From the NCBI RefSeq assembly GCF_900604315.1, contig NZ_LR026978.1, forward strand, positions 1,963,615 through 2,027,614: DNA of 64,000 bases, in the 5' to 3' direction. A program made the position numbers and the translations under genes. Below the pieces are notes generated by a model, which was given only the letters and a program-made list of their open reading frames with translations, was not told the DNA's origin and did not search any database. The first letter of the stretch is position 1; each line of letters starts with the position of its first letter. Below, piece by piece: positions 52,858-62,613 of the stretch. Source of the stretch: [Erwinia] mediterraneensis. Its GTDB lineage: Bacteria; Pseudomonadota; Gammaproteobacteria; Enterobacterales; Enterobacteriaceae.

Positions 52858-54723
52858 ATGACTGATATCCAAACCACTTTTTCTGATCTGGGCCTTAACG
52901 AATCCATTCTGTCTGCACTGAACGACATGGGCTATGAGAAGCCATCGCCGATTCAGGCTGCCTGTATTCCACATCTGCTGGAAGGGCGTGACGTTCTGGG
53001 TATGGCACAGACTGGTAGTGGCAAAACAGCGGCATTTGCTTTGCCCCTGTTAAACAACATCGACCCGTCACTGAAAGCACCGCAGATTCTGGTGCTGGCA
53101 CCGACCCGCGAACTGGCGGTTCAGGTGGCGGAAGCCTGTAACGATTTCTCTAAACATATGCGCGGCGTGAACGTGCTGGCCCTGTATGGCGGTCAGCGTT
53201 ATGACGTCCAGCTGCGCGCGCTGCGTCAGGGCCCGCAAATTGTGGTGGGCACTCCGGGTCGTCTGCTCGACCACCTGAAACGCGGTACACTCGACCTCTC
53301 CAACCTGCGTGGCCTGGTGCTCGACGAAGCGGATGAAATGCTGCGTATGGGCTTTATTGAAGATGTCGAAACCATCATGGCGCAGATCCCGGAAGGTCAT
53401 CAGACTGCTCTGTTCTCTGCCACCATGCCGGAAGCGATCCGTCGCATTACCCGTCGCTTTATGAAAGAGCCGCAGGAAGTGCGCATCCAGTCCAGCGTGA
53501 CCACACGTCCGGACATCAGCCAGTCATACTGGACCGTGTATGGTCGTAAGTCTGACGCGCTGGTACGCTTCATTGAAGCGGAAGATTTTGATGCGGCGAT
53601 TATCTTCGTTCGTACCAAAAACGCGACGCTGGAAGTGGCTGAAGTGCTGGAACGTAACGGCTATAACAGTGCAGCGCTGAACGGTGATATGAACCAGGCA
53701 CTGCGTGAGCAGACGCTGGAACGCCTGAAAGATGGTCGTCTTGATATCCTGATCGCGACCGACGTAGCGGCGCGTGGTCTGGACGTTGAGCGTATCAGCC
53801 TGGTGGTGAACTACGATATCCCGATGGATTCTGAATCATACGTTCACCGTATCGGTCGTACCGGTCGTGCGGGCCGTGCTGGTCGTGCGCTGCTGTTCGT
53901 TGAGAACCGTGAGCGTCGTCTGCTGCGCAACATCGAACGCACCATGAAACTGACCATTCCGGAAGTAGAACTGCCGAATGCAGAACTGCTGGGCAAACGC
54001 CGTCTGGAAAAATTCGCCGCGAAAGTGCAGCAGCAGCTGGAAAGCAGCGATCTGGATCAGTATCGTGCGCTGCTGGCGCAACTTGCTCCGCAGGAAGAGC
54101 TGGATATGGAAACGCTGGCCGCAGCACTGCTGAAAATGGCCCAGGGTGAACGTCCGCTGATTCTGCCGCCGGATGCACCGCGTCCGCAGCGTCGTGAGTT
54201 CCGCGAGCGTGATGAGCGTCGTCCGGGCCGTGACAGCCGTGATGGTGACCGCCCGCGTCGTGAACGTCGTGACGTTGGCGAAATGGAGCTGTACCGTATC
54301 GAAGTGGGCCGTGATGATGGCGTAGAAGTGCGTCACATTGTGGGTGCTATCGCTAACGAAGGCGATATCAGCAGCCGTTACATCGGTAACATCAAGCTGT
54401 TTGATTCGCACTCCACTATCGAACTGCCGAAAGGTATGCCGGGTGACATCCTGCAACACTTTACCCGCACGCGTATTCTCAACAAACCGATGAATATGCA
54501 GCTGTTGGGCGATGCGCAGCCGCGTGAGCGTAGCGAACGTCGTGGCGGTGGCCGTGACTTCGGCGGCGAGCGTCGTGGCGGTGGTCGTGAGGGTAATCGT
54601 GAAGGCGGACGCCGTTTCTCAGAGCGTCGTGAAGGCGGTCGTGGCGGTTTCAGCCGTGATGGCAACCGCGGCCCGCGTCGTGACGATGCAGGCGCAGCAG
54701 CACCACGTCGTCGCGATATCTGA
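52858..54723 (+). CDS. deaD: DEAD-box ATP-dependent RNA helicase DeaD/CsdA
   Basis: Cold-induced helicase that acts in ribosome assembly and mRNA decay. The ATG at 52858 gives 621 residues (629 in E. coli). Motifs in order: Q motif (GYEKPSPIQ), [15 protein letters not shown] (VLDEADEML), [23 protein letters not shown], then an RNA-binding DbpA-like domain ([16 protein letters not shown]) and an Arg/Gly-rich tail of about 65 residues. The upstream open frame from 52795 overlaps yrbN in another frame. Confidence 0.97.
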   Translation: MTDIQTTFSDLGLNESILSALNDMGYEKPSPIQAACIPHLLEGRDVLGMAQTGSGKTAAFALPLLNNIDPSLKAPQILVLAPTRELAVQVAEACNDFSKHMRGVNVLALYGGQRYDVQLRALRQGPQIVVGTPGRLLDHLKRGTLDLSNLRGLVLDEADEMLRMGFIEDVETIMAQIPEGHQTALFSATMPEAIRRITRRFMKEPQEVRIQSSVTTRPDISQSYWTVYGRKSDALVRFIEAEDFDAAIIFVRTKNATLEVAEVLERNGYNSAALNGDMNQALREQTLERLKDGRLDILIATDVAARGLDVERISLVVNYDIPMDSESYVHRIGRTGRAGRAGRALLFVENRERRLLRNIERTMKLTIPEVELPNAELLGKRRLEKFAAKVQQQLESSDLDQYRALLAQLAPQEELDMETLAAALLKMAQGERPLILPPDAPRPQRREFRERDERRPGRDSRDGDRPRRERRDVGEMELYRIEVGRDDGVEVRHIVGAIANEGDISSRYIGNIKLFDSHSTIELPKGMPGDILQHFTRTRILNKPMNMQLLGDAQPRERSERRGGGRDFGGERRGGGREGNREGGRRFSERREGGRGGFSRDGNRGPRRDDAGAAAPRRRDI

Positions 54724-54763
54724 TGGCTGAACCGGGATGCGCAGCGTCCCGAACAACGCAGAT

Positions 54764-54793
54764 AAAAAAGGAGACCTCCGGGTCTCCTTTTTT
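54764..54793. terminator. Bidirectional terminator between deaD and yhbW
   Basis: AAAAAAGGAGACC and GGTCTCCTTTTTTT form a stem with a four-base TCCG loop and A/T runs at both ends. It separates two convergent genes. Confidence 0.9.
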
Positions 54794-54813
54794 TATGCCT
54801 GTGAGTGACAGCC

Positions 54814-55824
54814 TCAGAGGCTGCGTGCCGCTTCCATCGCCAGGGCAAAGGAGTGCAGACGTGCATCACGATCATAAATCTGACCGTTAACCATGATTTC
54901 ATCTGCCTGCGTTTCACGCATAATGCTCGCCAGACCATGGCGCACCTTATCTTTGTCTCCGACCACTGACATGCTCAGCGCCTGCTGGACGCCGTACTGC
55001 TCTGAAGGCGACCAGAGATTATCCATATTTTCCACTGGTGCAGGCAGCGGGCCAGGTTTGCCGCGACGCAAGTTAATAAACTGCTGCTGCATAGACGTGA
55101 ACAGGAAACGGGCGTCGCGTTCGCTGTCAGCCGCCACTACGTTAATGCAAACCATGGCATAAGGCTTGTCGAGGCGCGCCGAGGGCTGGAACTGCTCTCG
55201 ATAAAGATGCAGCGCCTGGAACAGCAGGTCGGGCGCAAAGTGGGAGGCAAAGGCGAACGGCAGGCCCATTTTGGCTGCCAGCTGGGCGCTGTAGAGGCTC
55301 GAGCCCAGCAACCAGACGGGGATCTTTAATCCCAGTCCCGGCACCGGCTGAACCGGCGGATGTTCCCCTTCCGCAGCATCAAACCAGTTAATCAACTCGG
55401 CGACATCTTCCGGGAAGCTGTCCGCCTGGGCACTGGAGAGATGACGGCGTAGCGCCATCATGGTGCGCTGATCGGAACCGGGCGCACGGCCAAGGCCAAG
55501 GTCAATACGGCCTGGATAGAGGGATTCCAGCGTACCAAACTGCTCGGCAATTACCAGCGGTGCATGGTTCGGCAGCATAATGCCGCCGGAGCCAAGACGC
55601 AGGGTTTGCGTGTTCGCTGCCAGGTAGCTAATCAGCACCGAAGTCGCCGCGCTGGCAATGCCGGTCATGTTGTGATGCTCAGCCAGCCAGTAGCGGTGAA
55701 AGCCCAGGGTTTCAGCCTGACGCGCCAATGCCAGCGAGTTATGAAACGCATCGCGCGGCGAAGAACCTTGTGGGACCGGGGACAAATCCAGTACGGAGAG
55801 GCGAACATTGTTGTTTTCAGACAT
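54814..55824 (-). CDS. yhbW: Luciferase-like monooxygenase YhbW
   Basis: Flavin-dependent, bacterial-luciferase-fold protein of unknown substrate. I recall close identity to E. coli YhbW (335 residues; here 336 from ATG 55824). Motifs: [40 protein letters not shown] and [20 protein letters not shown] precedes the start. The frame open to 55872 has no family support. In E. coli the mtr gene separates it from deaD; here it does not. Confidence 0.92.
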   Translation of the reverse strand: MSENNNVRLSVLDLSPVPQGSSPRDAFHNSLALARQAETLGFHRYWLAEHHNMTGIASAATSVLISYLAANTQTLRLGSGGIMLPNHAPLVIAEQFGTLESLYPGRIDLGLGRAPGSDQRTMMALRRHLSSAQADSFPEDVAELINWFDAAEGEHPPVQPVPGLGLKIPVWLLGSSLYSAQLAAKMGLPFAFASHFAPDLLFQALHLYREQFQPSARLDKPYAMVCINVVAADSERDARFLFTSMQQQFINLRRGKPGPLPAPVENMDNLWSPSEQYGVQQALSMSVVGDKDKVRHGLASIMRETQADEIMVNGQIYDRDARLHSFALAMEAARSL

Positions 55825-56358
55825 GGGCACTCCAGTAAATAAATGGCACAGGTGAACACTTTCCTCCTGCACTATCAGTATTACGCATCATTCCGCATAT
55901 TAAAACTGCTAAAGGCGGAGGGAATATAGCCTGATTGTGCCTTCCGGCGGCATACTGCCCCGGCTCTGCCTGAGATGGCTGGCATGCAGGCGGAACCAGC
56001 CAGCCTTTATGTGCCCTGGTGACAGGCGTAACAGGAACGCCGGGCCTGGAGGTGCGCGTCAAAAGCCTGCTGCTGCGCGCTGTTTCCCTGGTCACAAAAG
56101 CGCGTTTATTGATTTCATCAAAGGTGCTGACGCGCGGATGTGGCAATATAAGTGAAAATTTTTGCCGGGGTAGCCGTGAGTGTCAGACCCCTGACGGGCG
56201 ACCTGGCGGTTAAAAGACGGTAGAATTCTGGGGTTATCTTTACACCTCGCGTCTGGTATTAAAAAGAAAGATGGCCTGCAACAACTCTTAATCTGGCAAT
56301 TTTGCCCTGTTTTAGCTGCAGGTGAGTTAGACTTTCTGCAAGGGTGTCGCCTCGGTAT

Positions 56359-56494
56359 CAGGGGGTTCCCTGGCGTAACCGGAAGCAACGCGCCAGAGCG
56401 TGGGTCTCTGAAGGCATTACGGAACAGGCTGGTCAGTTTCTGCCTGCCGGGCATGACCGGCACAGTGCCTGTCTGCACCACAAACGGAAGCAAC
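56359..56494 (+). other. Cluster of small hairpins in the yhbW-yhbS gap
   Basis: This lies in a gap of about 730 bp (55825-56556) with no convincing gene. Four short perfect stems follow each other: CAGGG/CCCTG (56359-56372), CAGAG/CTCTG (56394-56410), CAGGC/GCCTG (56425-56446) and TGCCGG/CCGGCA (56445-56462; the last two share two bases, so they may exclude each other). CGGAAGCAAC occurs twice (56380 and 56485). It could be a structured leader or sRNA, or chance. Confidence 0.35.
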
Positions 56495-56556
56495 AGGCTG
56501 TTTTTTCATCGTCAACAAGCAACACAAGGCGATACGGGACTGGAGGTGAAAAACCG

Positions 56557-56688
56557 ATGAACGTCATTTATACCGACGCCAGGCTAATACTGTCAGGCAC
56601 GGACGTGCAGCCACTGGCTGCAGCGGGCAGGACGGGAACGAAACAGGACGCGACGACTGTACAGGCGCGCGCAGGTGTCTCATGTTGA
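56557..56688 (+). CDS. Possible 43-residue small ORF overlapping yhbS start
   Basis: ATG 56557 has GGAGG 10 bases upstream, the strongest SD in the gap, and the frame ends at TGA 56688, overlapping the yhbS ATG (56682) by 7 nt. The peptide opens MNVIYTDARLILSGT and matches nothing that I know. The overlap could couple translation to yhbS. It could also be chance: no homologue evidence is available and the codon pattern is unconvincing. Confidence 0.3.
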   Translation: MNVIYTDARLILSGTDVQPLAAAGRTGTKQDATTVQARAGVSC

Positions 56689-57171
56689 TTCGTACGGAAA
56701 TTGGCGTAGATGCAGCCAGCATCAATAGCCTGTTACACCGATGCTTTGCAACCGCAGCTGAAGCGGAACTGATACATCAGCTGCGAGAAGATGGTCTGTT
56801 AACGCTGGGAATGGTAGCCACTGACGATGAAGGCCAGGTATTAGGCTATGCCGCGTTCAGTCCGGTCAGCGTGCAGGGTGAAGATCGCGGCTGGGTTGCC
56901 CTGGCGCCACTGGCAGTGGATGAGAGCGTACGCGGACAGGGGATCGGCAAGCAGCTGGTCTATGAAGGTCTCGATGCGCTGAATGAGTTTGGTTACAGTG
57001 CGGTGGTGGTGCTGGGCGATCCTGCCTGTTATCAGCCTTTGGGGTTTGAACCGGCGGCGCGCTATGGTTTACGCTGTCGCTGGCCGGATGCCGAAGCCGC
57101 GTTTCAAATCTATAAACTGGCCGATGGTGCAGTTAACGATGTGGAAGGTGAGGTGGTCTATTCCGCGCCTT

Positions 57172-57188
<17 letters not shown>
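56682..57188 (+). CDS. yhbS: GNAT-family N-acetyltransferase YhbS
   Basis: Acetyltransferase of unconfirmed substrate in most enterobacteria. The 168-residue protein (167 in E. coli) has the acetyl-CoA loop [11 protein letters not shown] (about residues 86-96) and the conserved [18 protein letters not shown] stretch. Its end overlaps convergent yhbQ by 17 bp. E. coli has yhbT, ubiU and ubiV near here; they are not present in this window. Confidence 0.92.
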
Positions 57189-57981
<793 letters not shown>

Positions 57982-57998
57982 CGGGTGGCGGAATAGCT

Positions 57999-58018
57999 CC
58001 CTCTCCCGGAGGAGAGGG
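57999..58018. terminator. Hairpin between yhbP and yhbO
   Basis: CCCTCTCC and GGAGAGGG form a perfect stem around CGGA in the 46-bp gap between convergent genes. No T run is seen on the plus strand, so terminator activity is uncertain. Confidence 0.5.
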
Positions 58019-58027
58019 AATAAGATC

Positions 58028-58549
58028 TTAAGATGCATTCAGAATGCGCAGTGATTCCTGATTAAAGGCGGGCAGATCGTCCGGAGTACGGCTGGTGACC
58101 AGAATATCGTCATCCACCACCACTTCCTTATCGTAAAAATCCGCACCGGCATTGCGCAGATCGATAGCGATCGCTTTCACACAGGTCATCTTGCGGCCCC
58201 GCACGCCATTGGCACTGATCAGCAACTGCGGCCCGTGACAAATGGCAAAAATCGGCTTGCCGCTGGCAACAAACTCTTTGGTAAAGTTGACGAAACGGTC
58301 GTCGCCACGCAGCGAATCGGGTGAGTGTCCACCTGGCAGCAACAAGGCATCAAATTCCGCCGGGCTCACCTGATCAATAGACTTATCGATTTTCACCTCG
58401 GCTTTGCCCTGTTTGCCCCTGATGGTTTTTCCTGCCTCCATCTCAATAGTGACAATTTCATGTCCTGCTTTGCTGTAGGCCTCAGCGGGTGAAGTAAATT
58501 CTGAGTCTTCAAATCCATCGGTGATCAACACCGCTACTTTCTTGCTCAT
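58028..58549 (-). CDS. yhbO: DJ-1/PfpI-family deglycase-type protein YhbO
   Basis: Stress-protective protein of the DJ-1/PfpI superfamily. Deglycase and glyoxalase activities have been claimed for E. coli YhbO. It has 173 residues (172 in E. coli) with the nucleophile Cys104 and adjacent His105 in AICHGPQ and a conserved Glu in GFEDSE. It has no signal peptide. Convergent with yhbP. Confidence 0.93.
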   Translation of the reverse strand: MSKKVAVLITDGFEDSEFTSPAEAYSKAGHEIVTIEMEAGKTIRGKQGKAEVKIDKSIDQVSPAEFDALLLPGGHSPDSLRGDDRFVNFTKEFVASGKPIFAICHGPQLLISANGVRGRKMTCVKAIAIDLRNAGADFYDKEVVVDDDILVTSRTPDDLPAFNQESLRILNAS

Positions 58550-58690
58550 TTTCTCCTCCTTTAAACGTGAAGCGCTTTACCGAACTCTCCTGAAGCGTCT
58601 GTTAAGCCTGGCCGCCTGTGCTGAAAATGCAAGTCAGGCGGCAACAGAGAGTTCCGCGCCAGCAGTTGTCAAGGCGGCGATACGCTGCGC

Positions 58691-59473
58691 TTAGCTGGCG
58701 GCCATTTCCCGTTTAAATACCTCCAGCGTATGCGCTTTCACGCGAATGAATTCCGGATGACTCATGACTTCAGCGGTACGCGGGCGCGGCAAATCGAAGG
58801 GCACGATTTCCGCCACCTGGGTTGGCCGTCGGGTCAGTAACAGGATCTCATCGGCGAGGAACACGGCATCTTCCAGGTCGTGCGAGACAATCAGCATGGT
58901 GACGCCGGTGGCCAGCTGCACCTGCTGCAGTTTATCGCGGATAAACAGCGTCATCTCAAAATCGAGCGCGGAGAAAGGCTCGTCCAGAAACATTACCTCC
59001 GGTTCGGTCGCGAGCGCACGCATAATGCACACCGTCTGCTGCTGTCCCCCTGAGAGTTCATAGGGATAACGCTGCAGATCGAAGCGAATATCAAACATGT
59101 CGGCCAGTTCCGCGACACGTTTTTTCACCGCCTCTGCCGCCATGCCGTGTCGTTTCAGCGGATAGGCGATATTTTGCCAGGCGCTGAGCCAGGGGAAAAG
59201 CGCATCACGATAGTTCTGAAACACATAACCGATATTGGTTTGCGCCAGCGTTTTGCCCTCAAATAAAACCTCGCCGCTATCGATCGGGATCAGCCCGGCC
59301 ACCATATTCATCAGGGTGGATTTGCCGCAGCCGTTAGGACCAAAGATGGAGACAATTTTACCTTTAGGCAGATCCAGATTGAGATTCTGATAAAGCGGCT
59401 GTCCGGCAAAGGTTTTATCCAGACCACGTATCGTGACGTGTGTATTGGGTTTGGGATAAACAGGATTTTTCAT
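58691..59473 (-). CDS. ABC transporter ATPase, SsuB/TauB/NrtD type
   Basis: ATPase of a sulfonate/taurine/nitrate-type uptake system. The 260-residue protein has Walker A GPNGCGKST (about 43-51), signature LSGGQQQTV, in which Q replaces the usual R, and Walker B VMFLDEPFSALD. It overlaps the permease gene by 4 nt (ATGA). The true substrate is not visible: no desulfonation or nitrate-assimilation enzyme is alongside. Confidence 0.9.
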   Translation of the reverse strand: MKNPVYPKPNTHVTIRGLDKTFAGQPLYQNLNLDLPKGKIVSIFGPNGCGKSTLMNMVAGLIPIDSGEVLFEGKTLAQTNIGYVFQNYRDALFPWLSAWQNIAYPLKRHGMAAEAVKKRVAELADMFDIRFDLQRYPYELSGGQQQTVCIMRALATEPEVMFLDEPFSALDFEMTLFIRDKLQQVQLATGVTMLIVSHDLEDAVFLADEILLLTRRPTQVAEIVPFDLPRPRTAEVMSHPEFIRVKAHTLEVFKREMAAS

Positions 59474-60234
59474 GCTTTACCACTCCAGTGAACACAGCGT
59501 TTTTCGATCAGCAGGAAGGCCAGATTCAGTAAATAACCAAACGCGCCGGTGATGAGAATCGAGGCGTACATATCGGTAATGTTAAACAGCTGCTGGGCAT
59601 CAATGATGCGATGGCCAAGCCCGGTTTCCGAGCCGATAAACATCTCCGCGACAATCACGATGACCAGCGCCATCGATACCCCGGTGCGCAGGCCAACAAA
59701 GGTCTGCGGCAGGCTCTCCATCAACATTACGTCCTTGAAGATGTGCCAGCGCGAGACGCCCATCACCTGCGCAGCCATGATGCGCGTTTTCTTCGCATTC
59801 ATGACGCCGTAGGCGCTGTTAAACAGGATCACCAGCACGGCGGCAAAAGCGGCAATCGCAATTTTGTTGGTATCGGTAATGCCGAATATCAGCAAAAAGA
59901 GCGGGATCAGCGCCGAAGAGGGCGTAGAACGGAAGAAATCCACAAGGAACTCTACGCTGCGGTATAAACTTTCGCTGCTGCCCAGCATCACGCCCAGCGG
60001 CACGCCAATCAGGGCGGCAAACAGAAAGGCCATCAGCGTGCGATAGAGAGTGGCGCTGATATCCTGATTCATGCTGCCATCCACCAGCGCGCCAGACAGG
60101 TAGCTCAGCGTCGCGCCGGGCGAGGGGAGCAGAACCGGATTAAGCCAGTGGGCGCTGACAGCGGTTTGCCAGAGCAGAAACAGAAGTAGTGGGCCGACAA
60201 TGGGCAGTAAGCGTTGGCTGAAGCGTCCGGTCAT
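59470..60234 (-). CDS. ABC transporter permease, SsuC/TauC type
   Basis: Inner-membrane permease of 254 residues with about six membrane segments. The BPD_transp_1 coupling region shows EEL-like ISRWHIFKDVMLMESLPQTFVGLRTG. It lies between the binding protein gene (11 bp upstream) and the ATPase (overlap). Family assignment is firm but the substrate is unknown. Confidence 0.9.
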   Translation of the reverse strand: MTGRFSQRLLPIVGPLLLFLLWQTAVSAHWLNPVLLPSPGATLSYLSGALVDGSMNQDISATLYRTLMAFLFAALIGVPLGVMLGSSESLYRSVEFLVDFFRSTPSSALIPLFLLIFGITDTNKIAIAAFAAVLVILFNSAYGVMNAKKTRIMAAQVMGVSRWHIFKDVMLMESLPQTFVGLRTGVSMALVIVIVAEMFIGSETGLGHRIIDAQQLFNITDMYASILITGAFGYLLNLAFLLIEKRCVHWSGKA

Positions 60235-60245
60235 GATTGCTCTCC

Positions 60246-61262
60246 TCAGGCTTTATAGATTAAAGATGCGACATCAAGCGGCTTGCTGAAAATTTTGCGC
60301 TCGGTGAAGACGTCATAGAACTTCTGGAACCACTGCAGATTGTCGCCGTTGAGCTGGTCGTACATGACAAAACCTGGCAGCGGCACCTCTTTTACCAGCG
60401 CTGCGTCGATGCCGGTATAACTGGCGACAAACTGGCGCGCCTCTTCCGGCTGTTGCTGGATAAATGTCACCGCCGCGCCATAGGCGTCCGCCAGTGTTTG
60501 CGCCCGTGCTTTGTTGGCATTAATGAATGGGGTGGTTAACGCCGCCGCGCCGCCGAACCAGGGGGCGCTGGCATCGCCCAGCACATATCTGGCAATCACG
60601 CCGGTTTCCAGCACTTTGCCCATGCCTTTCATGCGCGCTACGGTGCCGACAGGCTCCAGGGTGTAAACGCCGTCAATTTGCCCGGCAGCCAGCGACGGCG
60701 CATGCTGTCCGACCGGCAGTTCAATGACTTTGGTATTGCTGAAGCCGTTTTTCTCCAGAATGATTTTCGCCATGGTGACGTTCTGAATGCCGGGGCCGCA
60801 GGCGATGCGTTTTCCCTTTAAATCCGCGATGCTTTTCGCGCTGCTGTTCGTTGGGACCAGAAACTCATCCAGCACCATGTTTTCATTGGATGGATTTGAA
60901 CAGATGATTTTAAACAGATCCGGGCTGGTGATGGCGCCGAGGCCCAGCGCGCCGGTTGCCGTGCCGTTGGCACAACCGTGAATGCGCCCGGTGATCATCG
61001 CCTCCACCACTTGTTGCGGGCTGGCAAATTTCACCGCACGGACATTCAACCCCGCCTGTTTAAACAGCCCTTTTTCTATTCCGACATAGAGCGGCAGACC
61101 TCCGACAATCGGCCAGTAGCCGATCAGGATTTCTTCATCTGCCGCGCGCGCGCCCGGACTGGTCAGCAGTCCGCCCAGCGCGATGCCGCCCAGCGCCAGT
61201 GCAGAATATTTCATCAACTGGCGACGCTGTGTATTGATCTTATCGTTGTTATGGTTAGCCAT
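60246..61262 (-). CDS. ABC transporter substrate-binding protein with Tat-like signal
   Basis: Periplasmic protein of the NMT1/SsuA/TauA fold, 338 residues. The N-terminus carries a twin-arginine pair, NTQRRQLMKYSALALGG, followed by a hydrophobic stretch and a site near ARAADEE, so export may use Tat. Motifs: GYWPIVGGLPLYVGIEKGLFKQ and ACGPGIQNVT. The substrate could be an alkanesulfonate, taurine, nitrate or a pyrimidine precursor; I cannot decide. It heads the three-gene operon and is divergent from yraR. Confidence 0.88.
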   Translation of the reverse strand: MANHNNDKINTQRRQLMKYSALALGGIALGGLLTSPGARAADEEILIGYWPIVGGLPLYVGIEKGLFKQAGLNVRAVKFASPQQVVEAMITGRIHGCANGTATGALGLGAITSPDLFKIICSNPSNENMVLDEFLVPTNSSAKSIADLKGKRIACGPGIQNVTMAKIILEKNGFSNTKVIELPVGQHAPSLAAGQIDGVYTLEPVGTVARMKGMGKVLETGVIARYVLGDASAPWFGGAAALTTPFINANKARAQTLADAYGAAVTFIQQQPEEARQFVASYTGIDAALVKEVPLPGFVMYDQLNGDNLQWFQKFYDVFTERKIFSKPLDVASLIYKA

Positions 61263-61495
61263 TTCATTCTCCCCCGATTCAGCTCACTGGTATGCGATCA
61301 TGTATACAAGTTGCTAACTACTATGCAGAAGTTGTGCCAGGTATTCAGAGAGCTGGCGCCAGTGCTGGCGGTCCGACAGCGAATTTGTGAGCACAGTCAT
61401 GGTGCAGCACTGCACCGTTGCGTTTCAGTACGCAAAACAGAGCTATCTTTTAAATCAGAGTGCCTGTACGGCGACCATGCTGAGGGAGAATTATG

Positions 61496-62152
61496 ATGAA
61501 CCGCGTATTACTGACGGGTGCGACCGGCCTGGTCGGCGCTCACCTGCTGCGTCTGTTGATTGATGATGCGCGCGTGGATGAAATTATCGCGCCAACACGC
61601 CGCCCACTGCCGGCAATACGCAAGGTTATCAATCCGATAGAGGAGGATCTTACTGATGTGCTGCGCCCGATGGATCAGGCTCTGGATATGGTTTTCTGTT
61701 GCCTCGGCACCACACGCAAGCAGGCGGGCAGCAGGGAGGCTTTCCTGCACGTTGATTATACGCTGGTGGTCGACAGCGCCCTGACCGGTCTGCGCCTGGG
61801 GGCGAAACATCTGCTGGTGGTCAGCGCCCATGGCGCTAACCGGCACTCCCCCTTTTTCTATTCCCGTGTGAAGGGCGAAATGGAAAACGCCCTGCGTCAT
61901 CAGGGCTGGCCACGTCTGACGCTGATACGCCCCTCGCTGCTGCTGGGCGAGCGCCGTCAGAAACGCAGCGGCGAGAGCCTGATGACGCCGCTGTTCAGCA
62001 TGCTGCCCGGCAACTGGCGTGCCGTACCGGCACAAGCAGTGGCAAAAGCGATGATGACAGCGGCGTTTTCAGCCGGTCAGGAAGCGGTGACGATTATTGA
62101 GTCCGCCGATATTCCCCGGCTGGCACAGCAGGCGTCGCGCGAACGCAGATAA
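61496..62152 (+). CDS. yraR: NAD(P)-binding epimerase-like protein YraR
   Basis: Atypical short-chain dehydrogenase family protein of unknown reaction, with the nucleotide-binding start LLTGATGLVGAHLL and HSPFFYSRVKGEME (Tyr-x3-Lys). I use ATG 61496 (218 residues; E. coli 211); ATG 61493 is adjacent and GGGAG serves either. Its 3' end overlaps the convergent nrdG by 76 bp. Confidence 0.92.
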   Translation: MNRVLLTGATGLVGAHLLRLLIDDARVDEIIAPTRRPLPAIRKVINPIEEDLTDVLRPMDQALDMVFCCLGTTRKQAGSREAFLHVDYTLVVDSALTGLRLGAKHLLVVSAHGANRHSPFFYSRVKGEMENALRHQGWPRLTLIRPSLLLGERRQKRSGESLMTPLFSMLPGNWRAVPAQAVAKAMMTAAFSAGQEAVTIIESADIPRLAQQASRERR

Positions 62153-62613
62153 TGAATCACCTGATTACGGCTGCCGCGCCACGGCAGAGCAGGATCTTTC
62201 TGTTCGGCAATAAAACGGCCATCAATCAGCACATCCAGCTCTGCGACGATCCGGCGCTGCGACAGCGTTAACTCCGCCAGGGTATAACCGGTCCACAGCC
62301 AGATATCTTTACCGGGGCATTCCCTGCGTACCCGCTGCACCAGGCGCAAAATGGCAGGAACATTACAGGGATGAAGCGGATCGCCGCCGCTCAGCGACAA
62401 TCCCTGGCGCGGAATGCGGCGATCCTGCAGGTCCGCAATCAGCCGCGCCTCCAGCGCCGGCGTAAAGGGCTGGCCAGAATCCACACGCCAGGTGCGCTGG
62501 TTGTAGCAGCCGGGACACTGATGCGCGCAGCCCGACACAAACAGTGTGCAGCGCGTGCCCGGCCCGTTCACCATGTCGACATCATAGTAGCGATGATAAT
62601 AGAGCGGATTCAT
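62077..62613 (-). CDS. nrdG: Anaerobic ribonucleotide reductase activating protein
   Basis: Radical-SAM enzyme that makes the glycyl radical on NrdD. It has 178 residues against 154 in E. coli. The iron-sulfur cysteines are C29, C33 and C36 in SGCAHQCPGCYN. The extra 22-24 C-terminal residues begin after HYLRS and lie in the stretch that overlaps yraR. The start overlaps nrdD by 4 nt (ATGA). In E. coli nrdDG sits elsewhere on the chromosome. Confidence 0.95.
   Translation of the reverse strand: MNPLYYHRYYDVDMVNGPGTRCTLFVSGCAHQCPGCYNQRTWRVDSGQPFTPALEARLIADLQDRRIPRQGLSLSGGDPLHPCNVPAILRLVQRVRRECPGKDIWLWTGYTLAELTLSQRRIVAELDVLIDGRFIAEQKDPALPWRGSRNQVIHYLRSRDACCASRGISADSIIVTAS

Noticed and set aside
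56092-56493. Minus-strand ORF of 133 codons in the yhbW-yhbS gap
   Set aside because: Composition looks random (many Pro, Arg, Ser, Cys), no SD or domain, and it conflicts with the hairpin cluster on the plus strand.
60978-61496. 172-codon plus-strand ORF upstream of yraR
   Set aside because: It is mostly antisense to the transporter binding-protein gene and ends in the divergent promoter region; no domain or SD.
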